Shown: piece after piece, positions 24,901 to 31,939 of the stretch | How positions within the stretch are numbered: position 1 is the first letter of the stretch | How the letters are laid out: every line of letters starts with the position of its first letter | NCBI GenBank assembly: GCA_050012375.1 | Contig: JBEKHH010000015.1 | Span: 28,739-92,738, forward strand | Reading direction: 5' to 3' | Length of the DNA: 64,000 nt | Source: PALSA-1353 sp050012375 | GTDB lineage: Bacteria > Planctomycetota > Phycisphaerae > Tepidisphaerales > Tepidisphaeraceae | Program-made: the position numbers and the translations under genes | Notes under the pieces: generated by a model | Seen by the model: only the letters and a program-made list of their open reading frames with translations | What the model was told of the DNA's origin: nothing | Database searches by the model: none

Positions 24901-26373
24901 CAGCATCACGACATCAACGCCGTGCAGGTCGACGATGCCGAAGGCGTCAAGCGCCTGGTGGCGTTGAAGCGCAACGGTGAGATTGCCATCGCCGATGCCA
25001 AGGGCCGCGAACTTGAGAAATACAAGGTTCCTTACGGCTCAACGGTGCTGGTGGCCGATGGAGAAAAGGTCAAGCCGCGGCAACAGCTCGTGGTCTGGGA
25101 TGCGCACATCACGCCGATTTTGGCGGAGAAGGGCGGTATCGTCCGGTATGAGGACATCGAAGAGGGCGAAACCGTCCGCCTGGAAGAGGAGCGTAAGGGC
25201 AGCAGCGGCGTCGGCGAGGCGAAGCTGGTGATTATCGAACACAAGGGGGAGCGGCATCCGCGCATCACCATCGAAGGAGATGACGGGAAAATCCTCGACT
25301 TCCATTATCTGCCGGCCAAGGCGCGTATCGAGGTTCGCAACGGCCAGAAGATCACCCCGGGACAGATGCTCGCCCGCCAGCCGCGCGAGGCTGCGGGGAC
25401 GATGGACATCACGGGCGGTTTGCCGCGCGTGACGGAAATCTTCGAGGCCCGCAAGCCGAAGGATCCGTCGGTCCTGGCGGAAATCTCGGGCGTGGTGGAA
25501 ATCCGCTCGGAGAAGCGCCGCGGCAAGACGACGATGATCGTGCGTTCGGAAACGGGGATGGAGCGCGAGCACCACGTGCCCAACGACAAGGAATTGCAGG
25601 TCCACGCGGGCGACTCCGTCGAGGCGGGCGATCCGCTCATCCACGGGCCGATCATTCCGCACGATATCCTTCGCATCAAAGGCGAGGAGTCGCTGTATCA
25701 GTACCTGCTGGCCGAGGTGCAGAATGTGTATCGCAGCCAGGGCGTGAAGATCAATGACAAGCACATCGAGATCATCCTGAACCAGATGCTCCGCAAGGTG
25801 AAGGTGGAGGATGCCGGCGACAGCAAATTCCTGCCCGGCGAAGTGCTGGATCGGTTCCGTTTCCGGCAAGGGAACGAGTTGCTGGCCCAGAGCGTCAAAG
25901 TCGCGGAGCCGGGCGGCACGAGCCTCAAGGAAGGCGACGTGGTGCTCAAGGCGGACTTCAAGGAAGCCAACGACGCGGCGGAGGCGGCGAGCAAGGAGCC
26001 GGCCAAGAGCAAACGGCCCAAGCCCGCCCGCGCCAAGACGCTGCTGCTGGGAATCACCAAGGCGTCGCTGCAGAGCGAAAGCTTCATCAGCGCGGCCAGC
26101 TTCCAGGAGACGACGAAGGTGCTGACCGAGGCCTCGCTTGCCGGCGCTGTGGACATGCTGGTCGGCTTGAAGGAGAACGTCATCCTCGGCCACCTGATCC
26201 CCGCGGGGACGGCCTTCTCGCCGCACCTGAACCTGAAGATCAAGCACCTGGCGCAGCCGCCGCAGATCGAGGAGCCGACCCCGGCCGCCCGAGCGGCAGC
26301 GGCGGCGGCGGCAGCAGCGGCGCAGCAACAGCCTGTCCCGAGCGGCGAGGTTGTGCCGCAAGCGGGAGCGTGA
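21928..26373 (+). CDS. rpoC: RNA polymerase beta' subunit
   Basis: Beta' subunit (1481 residues) with the active centre of RNA polymerase. The N-terminal zinc site is CSCGKYKGTKYKGIICDRCG; the catalytic loop NADFDGDQMAVHLPLS carries the three Mg-binding Asp; the second zinc site includes CESPRGVCAACYG; the trigger-loop region is MRTFHTGGVA. The C-terminus is extended by an Ala-rich and Gln-rich tail after KHLAQPPQIEEP. An insertion of charged residues (EAASKEPAKSKRPKPARAK) lies in the jaw region near residue 1365. It ends the cluster and meets the convergent radical SAM gene across an inverted repeat. Confidence 0.98.
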   Translation: MAESVYDRINDYGSVRIQLASPNDIRSWSFGEVKKPETINYRTYRAEKDGLFCERIFGPERDWECSCGKYKGTKYKGIICDRCGVKVTHSRVRRKRMGHINLAAPIVHIWFFKALPSRLGSLLDMKTSDIEKIVYFQDYVVTDPGKTPLKKKQLLTEDEYRAAFEKYGEEFEAEMGAEAIKKLLGLLDLNVEAEKIRRDIEKTNSKQKIKDLTKRLKIVEAIRNSENKSEWMVMDVIPVIPPDLRPLVLLESGNFATSDLNDLYRRIINRNNRLKKLVDLNAPEVIIRNEKRMLQQAVDALFDNGRCRRPVLGSSNRPLKSLTDMIKGKQGRFRENLLGKRVDYSARSVIVVGPELKLHQCGLPKKIALELYQPFIIRKLKEHGLADTIKSAKKMLERRDPEVWDILEEVIYQHPVMLNRAPTLHRMGIQAFEPVLVEGNAIKIHPLVCKGFNADFDGDQMAVHLPLSVEAQAETHILMLAPNNIFSPANGTPIITPSQDIVLGIYYITADREGDRGEYTLYSSQREAMLAYELGKISTHTRIFVRLRSRNLIVPSEKSAPVPLADEAWKTIETHRKRKNPEYKPEPRPKDFDGQVVLTTVGRCIFNDVLPSAMPFYNYALTSAGGSRVIADTYATQGRPATIKLLDDMKSLGFKRSTLAGLSFGVTDIRTPESKQTILTEGQKEADKIEKHYRMGAITDQERYSQLIDLWGHARKQVTEDLMTGLENDYRDESGKPVSKEVAKQKGYLRYMNPINMMATSKARGSVDQMRQLGGMRGLMAKPSGEIIETPIKANFREGLSVLEYFSSTHGARKGLADTALKTADSGYLTRKLADVAQNVIVNELDCKTLNGVTKTTIYKGETVEVELKDMIVGRTARDTIRNPITDETIVTENQSITSEIADKLKDLKLESIRVRSPLTCESPRGVCAACYGVDMSTNQVVEEGLAVGIIAAQSIGEPGTQLTMRTFHTGGVATGSLIENDIKAATGGIVQHHDINAVQVDDAEGVKRLVALKRNGEIAIADAKGRELEKYKVPYGSTVLVADGEKVKPRQQLVVWDAHITPILAEKGGIVRYEDIEEGETVRLEEERKGSSGVGEAKLVIIEHKGERHPRITIEGDDGKILDFHYLPAKARIEVRNGQKITPGQMLARQPREAAGTMDITGGLPRVTEIFEARKPKDPSVLAEISGVVEIRSEKRRGKTTMIVRSETGMEREHHVPNDKELQVHAGDSVEAGDPLIHGPIIPHDILRIKGEESLYQYLLAEVQNVYRSQGVKINDKHIEIILNQMLRKVKVEDAGDSKFLPGEVLDRFRFRQGNELLAQSVKVAEPGGTSLKEGDVVLKADFKEANDAAEAASKEPAKSKRPKPARAKTLLLGITKASLQSESFISAASFQETTKVLTEASLAGAVDMLVGLKENVILGHLIPAGTAFSPHLNLKIKHLAQPPQIEEPTPAARAAAAAAAAAAQQQPVPSGEVVPQAGA

Positions 26374-26376
26374 GGG

Positions 26377-26494
26377 AAAATCCGAAAGTGCGAAACCAGA
26401 ATGACGAATCAAACCCGAAGCCCGAAACCCGAAACAACGGCCACCTGGTCATTCTGGTTTCAGATTTGATTCTGGTTTCTGGTTTCGGATTTCC
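26377..26494. repeat. Inverted repeat of the CCAGAATGACGAATC family, copy 2
   Basis: AAATCCGAAAGTGCGAAACC and CCAGAATGACGAATCAAACC on the left are mirrored by GGTCATTCTGGTTTC, AGATTTGATTCTGG and TTCTGGTTTCGGATTT on the right. It lies between convergent rpoC and the radical SAM gene and encodes the tail of the latter (KPEIRNQKPESNLKPE). Same arrangement as 6213-6330. Confidence 0.85.
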
Positions 26495-27891
26495 GGCTTC
26501 GCGCTAGACTCCGTGCCGCTTCGTTGTTGAACGTGTCCACGGCCAGCATAACCCACGTCCGCGGGATCGTGGCCAATGATCCCTTCACGGATGTTGTCAT
26601 AGCGATAGGTCATGTTCAACCGCCAGATGATGTAGGCCACTAACGGGCCCAGCCTCAGCAGCGATCGCAACGTGCGCAGCACGATGCGATCCAGGCGATA
26701 AAACTGGCGATAGAGCCAGTCAGCCCCATCCTGAAGCTCGGCCGCGGTCATGCGGGCGGGGCGGATCACGACATGGCGGAAATCGTAGTGGCCCCAGTCA
26801 TAGTCGGTGATTCGGCCTTGGCGCTGGAAATCCTGGAACAAGGGCGTGCCGGGGAGGGGCGTCAGGATGTTCAATTGCAGCGCTTCGGCGTTCACCGCTT
26901 GAAGAAAGTGCAGCGTCCGTGCGAACACCGACACATCATCGTTGTCCATCCCCACCATGACGCTCAGCTCGATAAGAATGCCTTGTTGCCGGATGGCCGC
27001 CAGACGCTGCGCGTAGCGCCGGCTGTCGTTGAACCCTTTGTCCATCGCGGCCAGGTTTCGCTCGTCCAGCGTTTCAATCCCGATGAATAGTCCCCTGCAT
27101 CCGGCGGCGTAAGCCAGGCGAAGGAGCTGCGGATCATCGGCGATTTTTAGCGAACACTGGGTGGCCCAGCGTTTACCCATGGGGATCAGGCCTTGAAAGA
27201 GCTGCCGCGCATAATCCGGGTCGGCGATGATGTTGTCGTCCACAAACATGAAATGCCGCGCGGGGATCTGGCGAACTTCTTCCAGCACGTTTTCCAGAGG
27301 CCGATTGCGATGGCTGCGGCGATGAAATGCGGTGACGGAGCAATAGCGGCATGCGTGCGGGCAACCGCGTCCGGTCTGTACGGCATTGGTGGTGACGTAG
27401 TGGCGGGCGGTGCGGGCCGTGAGGTCGCGCCGGGGGACCGGCGTGGTTGTCACGTCGGCCGCTTGCGGTAACCGGTAGACGCGCTGAAGCTTCCCGGCTT
27501 CGATGTCCGCCAGCAATTGCTGCCAGTTGCCCTCGGCTTCACCGACGACCACCGCATCGAAATGTTTGGCGGCCTCGTCGTGGCAGAGCGTGGGGTGGTA
27601 TCCGCCGGCCACGACGATCTTTCCCTTGGCCCGAAAAACCGCGGCGATCTGGTAGGCCCGCGGGGCCAAGGCGGTCATGAAGGTGATGCCCACAACGTCC
27701 GCGTCGCAGCCCCAGTCGATCGCCTCGACGTTTTCATCGCAGATGGACACTTGATGCTGCGGCGGCGTCAGGGCGGCCACAACCGTCAGCGGCAGAAGGC
27801 TGAATCGCAGCATCGCGCGCTTCGGCGGTTGGACCCCAGGCGTCTGCACCCGCAGGTGATCGGCCGCGGGCAACACAAGTAGAATCTTCAT
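26449..27891 (-). CDS. B12-binding-domain radical SAM protein
   Basis: A 480-residue protein. Residues 1-135 resemble the cobalamin-binding Rossmann domain (KILLVLPAADHLRVQTPG, DVVGITFMTALAPRAYQIA, IVVAGGYHPTLCHDEA), though the classic DxHxxG motif for base-off B12 is not evident. Residues 165-390 hold the radical SAM core with TGRGCPHACRYCSV (Cys 177, 181, 184) binding the 4Fe-4S cluster, and IGIETLDERNLAAMDKGFN. A C-terminal helical domain follows. Related enzymes methylate unactivated carbons, for instance in hopanoids and other lipids; the substrate here is unknown. The last about 18 residues derive from a dispersed repeat. AGGAGG precedes the ATG. A TetR gene lies directly upstream and an operator-like palindrome lies between them. 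Confidence 0.85.
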   Translation of the reverse strand: MKILLVLPAADHLRVQTPGVQPPKRAMLRFSLLPLTVVAALTPPQHQVSICDENVEAIDWGCDADVVGITFMTALAPRAYQIAAVFRAKGKIVVAGGYHPTLCHDEAAKHFDAVVVGEAEGNWQQLLADIEAGKLQRVYRLPQAADVTTTPVPRRDLTARTARHYVTTNAVQTGRGCPHACRYCSVTAFHRRSHRNRPLENVLEEVRQIPARHFMFVDDNIIADPDYARQLFQGLIPMGKRWATQCSLKIADDPQLLRLAYAAGCRGLFIGIETLDERNLAAMDKGFNDSRRYAQRLAAIRQQGILIELSVMVGMDNDDVSVFARTLHFLQAVNAEALQLNILTPLPGTPLFQDFQRQGRITDYDWGHYDFRHVVIRPARMTAAELQDGADWLYRQFYRLDRIVLRTLRSLLRLGPLVAYIIWRLNMTYRYDNIREGIIGHDPADVGYAGRGHVQQRSGTESSAKPEIRNQKPESNLKPE

Positions 27892-27916
27892 GGTGCCTCC
27901 TGAATACTGCTCAGTT

Positions 27917-27933
27917 AATGAATCTCATTCATT
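27917..27933 (-). promoter_or_regulatory. Probable TetR operator before the radical SAM gene
   Basis: The palindrome AATGAATCTCATTCATT has the form AATGAA-N5-TTCATT. The same layout AATGAA-N5-TTCAGT occurs over the tetR promoter, so one regulator probably binds both. It is about 25 nt upstream of the radical SAM start codon. Confidence 0.6.
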
Positions 27934-27976
27934 TCATGGCCAAAGAGCGAATCGCTTCCATTGAAACGGAGTTCGA

Positions 27977-28585
27977 TCAATCGACTGGAAAGATCGCCGA
28001 CAAAAGCAATCGCTTGGCTTGCCTCGCCACCCTGTCGAACGAGGGATCATTGCCGAAATAGAAGATCACCCCGGCCAACATGCTCCACAGGGCGTCCACA
28101 GCGGCTTGGTCGCGCCGGGCATTGCCGCCCACGCCGCGCAGCACTTGACCCGCGACCATTCGGCACCGGCCTTCCAAGGCCTTGAGTCGATGGACTTGCG
28201 CCGCGTCCAACCGTCCTTCCCGGTTACTGCCCTCCCGCTGCAAAACGAAAAATACAATGTCGAAATACTCCGGGTTTTCCCTGGCGAATTTGACAAACGC
28301 ATCGATCAGCGCCTCCGCCTGCCGTCTCGGGGGCGTGCCCGGGTGAACGCTGTCCACGAGCCGCTGGTGCAGCATTTCATATCCCTCGGCAAGCAATTCC
28401 GCATAGAGGGCCTCCTTGCTTGGGAAATAGAGATATAACGTTCCAGGCGCAAGCTGCGCCGCGGCGGCCACCTTGGGGATGGTGGCGGCGGCATACCCAT
28501 GCTTCCAAAAAATATCCTTGGCGGCGCCGAGAATGCTTTGTCGCCGCTGCTTCGCCTCCTGATCTCGCCGCTGGCGCGTGCCCAT
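27977..28585 (-). CDS. TetR/AcrR family transcriptional regulator
   Basis: A 202-residue repressor-type protein. Residues 12-60 form the helix-turn-helix domain (RRQSILGAAKDIFWKHGYAA, TIPKVAAAAQLAPGTLYLYF, PSKEALYAEL), typical of TetR. The remaining helices form a ligand-binding and dimer domain (FDIVFFVLQREGSNREGR). It lies 85 nt upstream of the radical SAM gene in the same direction and probably controls it and itself through the AATGAA-N5-TTCA palindromes. The ligand is unknown. Confidence 0.92.
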   Translation of the reverse strand: MGTRQRRDQEAKQRRQSILGAAKDIFWKHGYAAATIPKVAAAAQLAPGTLYLYFPSKEALYAELLAEGYEMLHQRLVDSVHPGTPPRRQAEALIDAFVKFARENPEYFDIVFFVLQREGSNREGRLDAAQVHRLKALEGRCRMVAGQVLRGVGGNARRDQAAVDALWSMLAGVIFYFGNDPSFDRVARQAKRLLLSAIFPVD

Positions 28586-28611
28586 GGGTCCTCACAAAAT
28601 ACAATTCATGA

Positions 28612-28653
28612 ACTGAACAGCATTCATTATACTTGATGGATCGCGGCTGTCAA
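28612..28653 (-). promoter_or_regulatory. Consensus promoter of tetR with overlapping operator
   Basis: On the minus strand TTGACA (28648-28653), a 16-nt spacer and TATAAT (28626-28631) form a full consensus promoter. The palindrome AATGAA-N5-TTCAGT (28612-28628) overlaps the -10 box and the start site, and a second TTCA-N5-TGAA half-palindrome is at 28605-28617. Binding here would block transcription, so autorepression is likely. Confidence 0.75.
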
Positions 28654-28698
28654 TGCCTTTATCCGGTGGGCGTGAGAATACGGGGCGTTGGGCCGGCC

Positions 28699-28719
28699 CC
28701 CCCGGTGAATCACCGGGGG
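28699..28719. repeat. CCCCCGGTGA palindrome, second copy
   Basis: Arms CCCCCGGTGA/TCACCGGGGG around A, followed by CTAAAT, matching the unit in the rplK-rplA spacer. It lies in the 234-nt spacer between the starts/ends of tetR and the phosphatase, which has no gene I can support. Confidence 0.8.
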
Positions 28720-28819
28720 CTAAATGGGTGATCGAACGTCTGAGGGGAGCGTCGTGCTTTGCGCTGCGTTCCGTTTTGCGCTGCCAAGCGCCCTGCGGGA
28801 GAGTAGTTTCGCGGTCTCT

Positions 28820-29428
28820 TTACGGCCGAACGTATTGGAGGCGCGATCCATCATCATTCCACAATTCGATCGCGGGGCGCTGGAGAGTGTGCTCGTAGCA
28901 GAGAATGCTCACGCTGGCGGTTGAGCAAAGGAATTGGCCGGCGGCCTCCGGGCCGAGGTCGATCCAGCGTGCGGCGATCACCCGGATAATGTGTGCACTG
29001 GCGAATGCGATCGAGTCGCCGGGAGACTGGCGAACCGTATCGATGAAACGATCGGCCCGCTCGGCGACGTCCCTGGGCGACTCGCCGCCGGGGGCGCCAT
29101 TGCGAAACAGATTCCACGCGGGAAGTTCGCGGGCGACTTCGGCGGAGGAACGGCCCTCGAGTTGGCCGTAGCTCCACTCCAGGAGATCGGTATCGATCTT
29201 GGCGGCGGAGGCGAAGCCGGCAAGCTCGCAGGTTCTGCGCGCCCGCTGAAGGGGGCTGGTGAAAACGCGCGAGAAGCGCAGGCCGCGCAGGCGGGAGGCG
29301 AGCCGGCGGGCGTTTTCCTCGCCACGGGCGTTGAGCGGCAGATCGGTTCGGCCGGTGAAGCGGTGGGCCTCGGCCCAATCGGTGCTGCCGTGGCGGACGA
29401 GATAAAGCCGGGGAAGGTCCTGGGGCAT
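28820..29428 (-). CDS. Histidine phosphatase (phosphoglycerate mutase superfamily)
   Basis: A 202-residue protein with the RHG motif near the N-terminus (LYLVRHGSTDW; His is phosphorylated in catalysis), FTGRTDLPLNARGEENARRL, VFTSPLQRARRTCELAG, LLEWSYGQLEG and the second catalytic His in FASAHIIRVIAARW. In the family that segment usually reads VSHGxxIR; here it is ASAHIIR. Members act as broad phosphatases or on alpha-ribazole phosphate or fructose bisphosphate; the substrate is not determinable. I chose the ATG at 29428 because the open frame upstream is repeat-derived (RNSGTPETF) and a TACGAT box lies 6 nt before this ATG. Confidence 0.87.
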   Translation of the reverse strand: MPQDLPRLYLVRHGSTDWAEAHRFTGRTDLPLNARGEENARRLASRLRGLRFSRVFTSPLQRARRTCELAGFASAAKIDTDLLEWSYGQLEGRSSAEVARELPAWNLFRNGAPGGESPRDVAERADRFIDTVRQSPGDSIAFASAHIIRVIAARWIDLGPEAAGQFLCSTASVSILCYEHTLQRPAIELWNDDGSRLQYVRP

Positions 29429-29434
29429 GGGGAA

Positions 29435-29463
29435 ATCGTAACAAAGGATGAGCCGGGTGTCCC
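29435..29463 (-). promoter_or_regulatory. Probable leaderless promoter of the histidine phosphatase
   Basis: Minus strand: GGGACA (29458-29463), a 17-nt spacer, TACGAT (29435-29440), then 6 nt to the ATG. Confidence 0.45.
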
Positions 29464-30078
29464 GATGGATGTTTTTGGCCAGACGCCCGCAAGCTGGCGA
29501 AAAGGCACGGAGGGTCCAACCGGTCTGGCAAAATGTCTCAGGTGTCCCAGAATTCCTCGGATGTCCCACAGTCTTTCAGTTCGGGCGCTTCCCCCGCGCG
29601 CGCGGCAGTGGAAGGTGCGGCCTGGGGGTCGAGGTCGCGAACATGCGGGATTCCGAAAAGTGAATGGGTCATTGCCGATCGCCTGTTTCCAAATGACTGA
29701 CGCGTGAGAAAAAAGCGCTTCCCTCTATATCTATAGGCGGAAGGTGAAAGATTTGGACGTGTTTTACCGAAATCCGGGGAGATTTGTTGAATTATTTTTT
29801 CGGGGCGGTCGAATGCGGACCGCGAAGGCGCGGAGATCGCGAAGATGGCCACGAAGAGGTGAAAGAGCGCCTTGTAGGGAATACTTGGCGCAACTTGTGG
29901 CTGGCTACGCACCCATTTCATGTCCCGGCGCCAAATCAAAGACTCCCGACCCGTATGAATTGCTCTGTCATTCGGCGATGCGCTCTTCAATCAGGTCCGG
30001 GCGCTGTTTCCCTCCGCGATTGAAAGTTCTAACCCGCAACGCCATGATCTTGAGGCGTCGCGCGCCGGTCTCGCAATG
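29464..30078. other. Gene-poor spacer made of repeat fragments
   Basis: Open frames exist here on both strands but show no coherent protein. The stretch contains a GTCCCAGAATTCCT / ATGTCCCACAG repeat block (29530-29575), a GC palindrome CCGCGCGCGCGG (about 29593-29606), the second copy of the TCCCTCTATATCTATAG element (29720-29765) and a degenerate GGACCGCGAAGGCGCGGAG block (29815-29870). It looks like accumulated dispersed repeats. Confidence 0.6.
29720..29765. repeat. 46-bp dispersed element with TCCCTCTATATCTATAG core, copy 2
   Basis: Matches 9098-9143 without gaps over its full length: identical first 17 bases, shared GGTGAA block and GTGTTTT-like end. No DUF3987 gene or remnant is next to this copy, so the element is not simply the 5' end of that gene. 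Confidence 0.75.
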
Positions 30079-31668
30079 CTACTTTATTACCCACACACTG
30101 TCGCGGAATGCCGAGGCGTGGACATCTATCAACGGATGTCCTGGAAGCATTCTCTGGCAAGCCTCCTGCGAGCTGCCCGCGACCCAAATGTGGCGGTACC
30201 GGGCGAGCTGCGATTGCACGTTGCCTGCGATCGGGGCGGTCAGCAGCAATAGCGGCGTTTTCCACGGTCCCGCGTAATGTGCGATGATGAAATAATTGTA
30301 GGAGGCGTCGTTGATATCGCCATTGAACAACACACAAGCGGGGAGAATGAGCAGATCGTCTTGGCCGGCATGCGCGGCGAGAAATCGGGCCTGGGCGCGG
30401 TGATCTTCGACACCCCATACCGAAGCCCAGGCGAAATCCGGGCCGGCCTGGAAACGGGCGAGGCCGAAGATCAGGACGCCGAATGTGACCGCCGTCGCCA
30501 CGAGCCGTCCGCACATTGCCGCAGCGACGATGCCGTAGATGCCAGGGGCGGCCAGGATCACGTACTTGTCCATTCCCACCAGCATAGAGCTAGCGGAGGT
30601 GTGCAGATCGACGGCGAGGGGGGCGGCGATTGCCCCGAGCGTCCAGAAATACCAAATCATCGCGTTGCTGCGTCTAAGGGGCGGAAGCAAATAGACAAGG
30701 ATTGCCAGGACAATCATGGTTGGCCAACCGATGTCCGTGGCGCTTCCGAAGGTCAATCGCTGTGGCAAGTTCAGCACGTAGTACGCAAGGGGGTGGAGAT
30801 GAAAAGCGGATTTGAATTCTGTCTTCGTCCATGGCCCGATGATCCCGCGCGTCGACCAGAAGATAGGTCCCCACGCGAGGGCGAAGACGAGCAATCCGAG
30901 CGACATGGCGGCGAAGACACGTCGCCTCGACTTTCCTTCGAGCCGACACGCGGCATATACACAGCAACCGGCAATGGGCCCGAGGGCGAAATAGTGGGTC
31001 ATCGCCGCAGCCAGCGTGGCGAGGAAAAGCAAGATGGATCTTACCGGCGAGGGTCCTTTTTGCTCGATGCGAACGACCAGCGCGAGCACGATCAGGCACA
31101 GGAATGCGGCAAAAGTGTAGGGCCTAGCCTGCTGGCTGAAATCCAACTGAACCGGCGAGAAGGTCATCATGGTCGCGCCGAGCAGCCCCGCCCACGTGCC
31201 GCTGATCGATCGAATGATGATGAAAAGCAGAATAACGCCGAGCATGCAAAACAGCGAGGACATACAGCGGATGGAAAAGTCGGCATCGCCAAATGCATCG
31301 ACCCAGAGCCGCAGGATGATGAAATAAAGCGGCGGATGAACGGTGCTATCGAGACCCGTCCAGATACGCGCAGGCCCGGGGGCGCCGACAAAGCCGACGG
31401 GCGGCGGCGAATTCACCACCACATTTCTCGGGATGTTCAGGATCGCATCGCCTCTTCCGGTGGCCAGGTAGAGCGACTGGAATTCATCGCCCCATAGCCC
31501 GGTCTTGGTGATGCCGTCCATTCGGATGAGCGTGCCGGCACCCAAAAGAATGATCAGGAGGGCGCAGTGATACCATCGCAATTTGGGTTTGGGCGTGCCG
31601 GGACCGGGCAGCGGTGGATCAGATTTTGCCGATGGCGCAGTTGGCATGCGTTTGGTTCGTATGCGCAA
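30079..31668 (-). CDS. GT-C glycosyltransferase, family 39-like (membrane)
   Basis: A 529-residue integral membrane protein with a Pro-rich N-terminus, about ten hydrophobic helices and a soluble C-terminal domain of about 120 residues. GLWGDEFQSLYL carries the acidic pair expected in the first external loop of GT-C enzymes, and HPPLYFIILRLWVDAFGDADF and FSPVQLDFSQQARPY match the PMT/ArnT-like pattern. Such enzymes move a sugar from a polyprenyl-phosphate donor to proteins or lipids at the outer face of the membrane. Start: TTG at 31668 preceded by AGGAGG; the ATG at 31647 is an alternative. No partner genes are adjacent. Confidence 0.8.
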   Translation of the reverse strand: MRIRTKRMPTAPSAKSDPPLPGPGTPKPKLRWYHCALLIILLGAGTLIRMDGITKTGLWGDEFQSLYLATGRGDAILNIPRNVVVNSPPPVGFVGAPGPARIWTGLDSTVHPPLYFIILRLWVDAFGDADFSIRCMSSLFCMLGVILLFIIIRSISGTWAGLLGATMMTFSPVQLDFSQQARPYTFAAFLCLIVLALVVRIEQKGPSPVRSILLFLATLAAAMTHYFALGPIAGCCVYAACRLEGKSRRRVFAAMSLGLLVFALAWGPIFWSTRGIIGPWTKTEFKSAFHLHPLAYYVLNLPQRLTFGSATDIGWPTMIVLAILVYLLPPLRRSNAMIWYFWTLGAIAAPLAVDLHTSASSMLVGMDKYVILAAPGIYGIVAAAMCGRLVATAVTFGVLIFGLARFQAGPDFAWASVWGVEDHRAQARFLAAHAGQDDLLILPACVLFNGDINDASYNYFIIAHYAGPWKTPLLLLTAPIAGNVQSQLARYRHIWVAGSSQEACQRMLPGHPLIDVHASAFRDSVWVIK

Positions 31669-31939
31669 ATCGCCTCCTCTTTAATTCGATTCGCCGCAAA
31701 TGCCATGAAGGCGGGCCTATTGACCTGCCCGTTTCGCTTTGGTCGAGGAATCAAATCTAACGACAAAGGCTGCTTCGTGCAGCTATTTGTGGTTATCGGC
31801 TTGCATCACCTTTACTTCTTCCAACCAAACAAGCGCCGAACTGGGCGCGAAGATCATTCACGATTCGTATGAGTGTGCGATCGGGCGGGCGAAAGCGGGC
31901 CCATAGTTCCTTCAGATCGGAGCGACGAGATTTGAATCC

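Noticed and set aside
21520..24909. Minus-strand open frame of 1129 codons
   Set aside because: Antisense to rpoC and rpoB; composition is that of a shadow frame.
28820..29569. Longer N-terminus of the histidine phosphatase
   Set aside because: The extra 47 residues come from a repeat block (RNSGTPETF) and the RHG motif sits at the normal distance from the ATG at 29428.
29538..29990. Minus-strand frame of 150 codons containing YRYRG
   Set aside because: It is composed of several dispersed repeats and shows no coherent domain.
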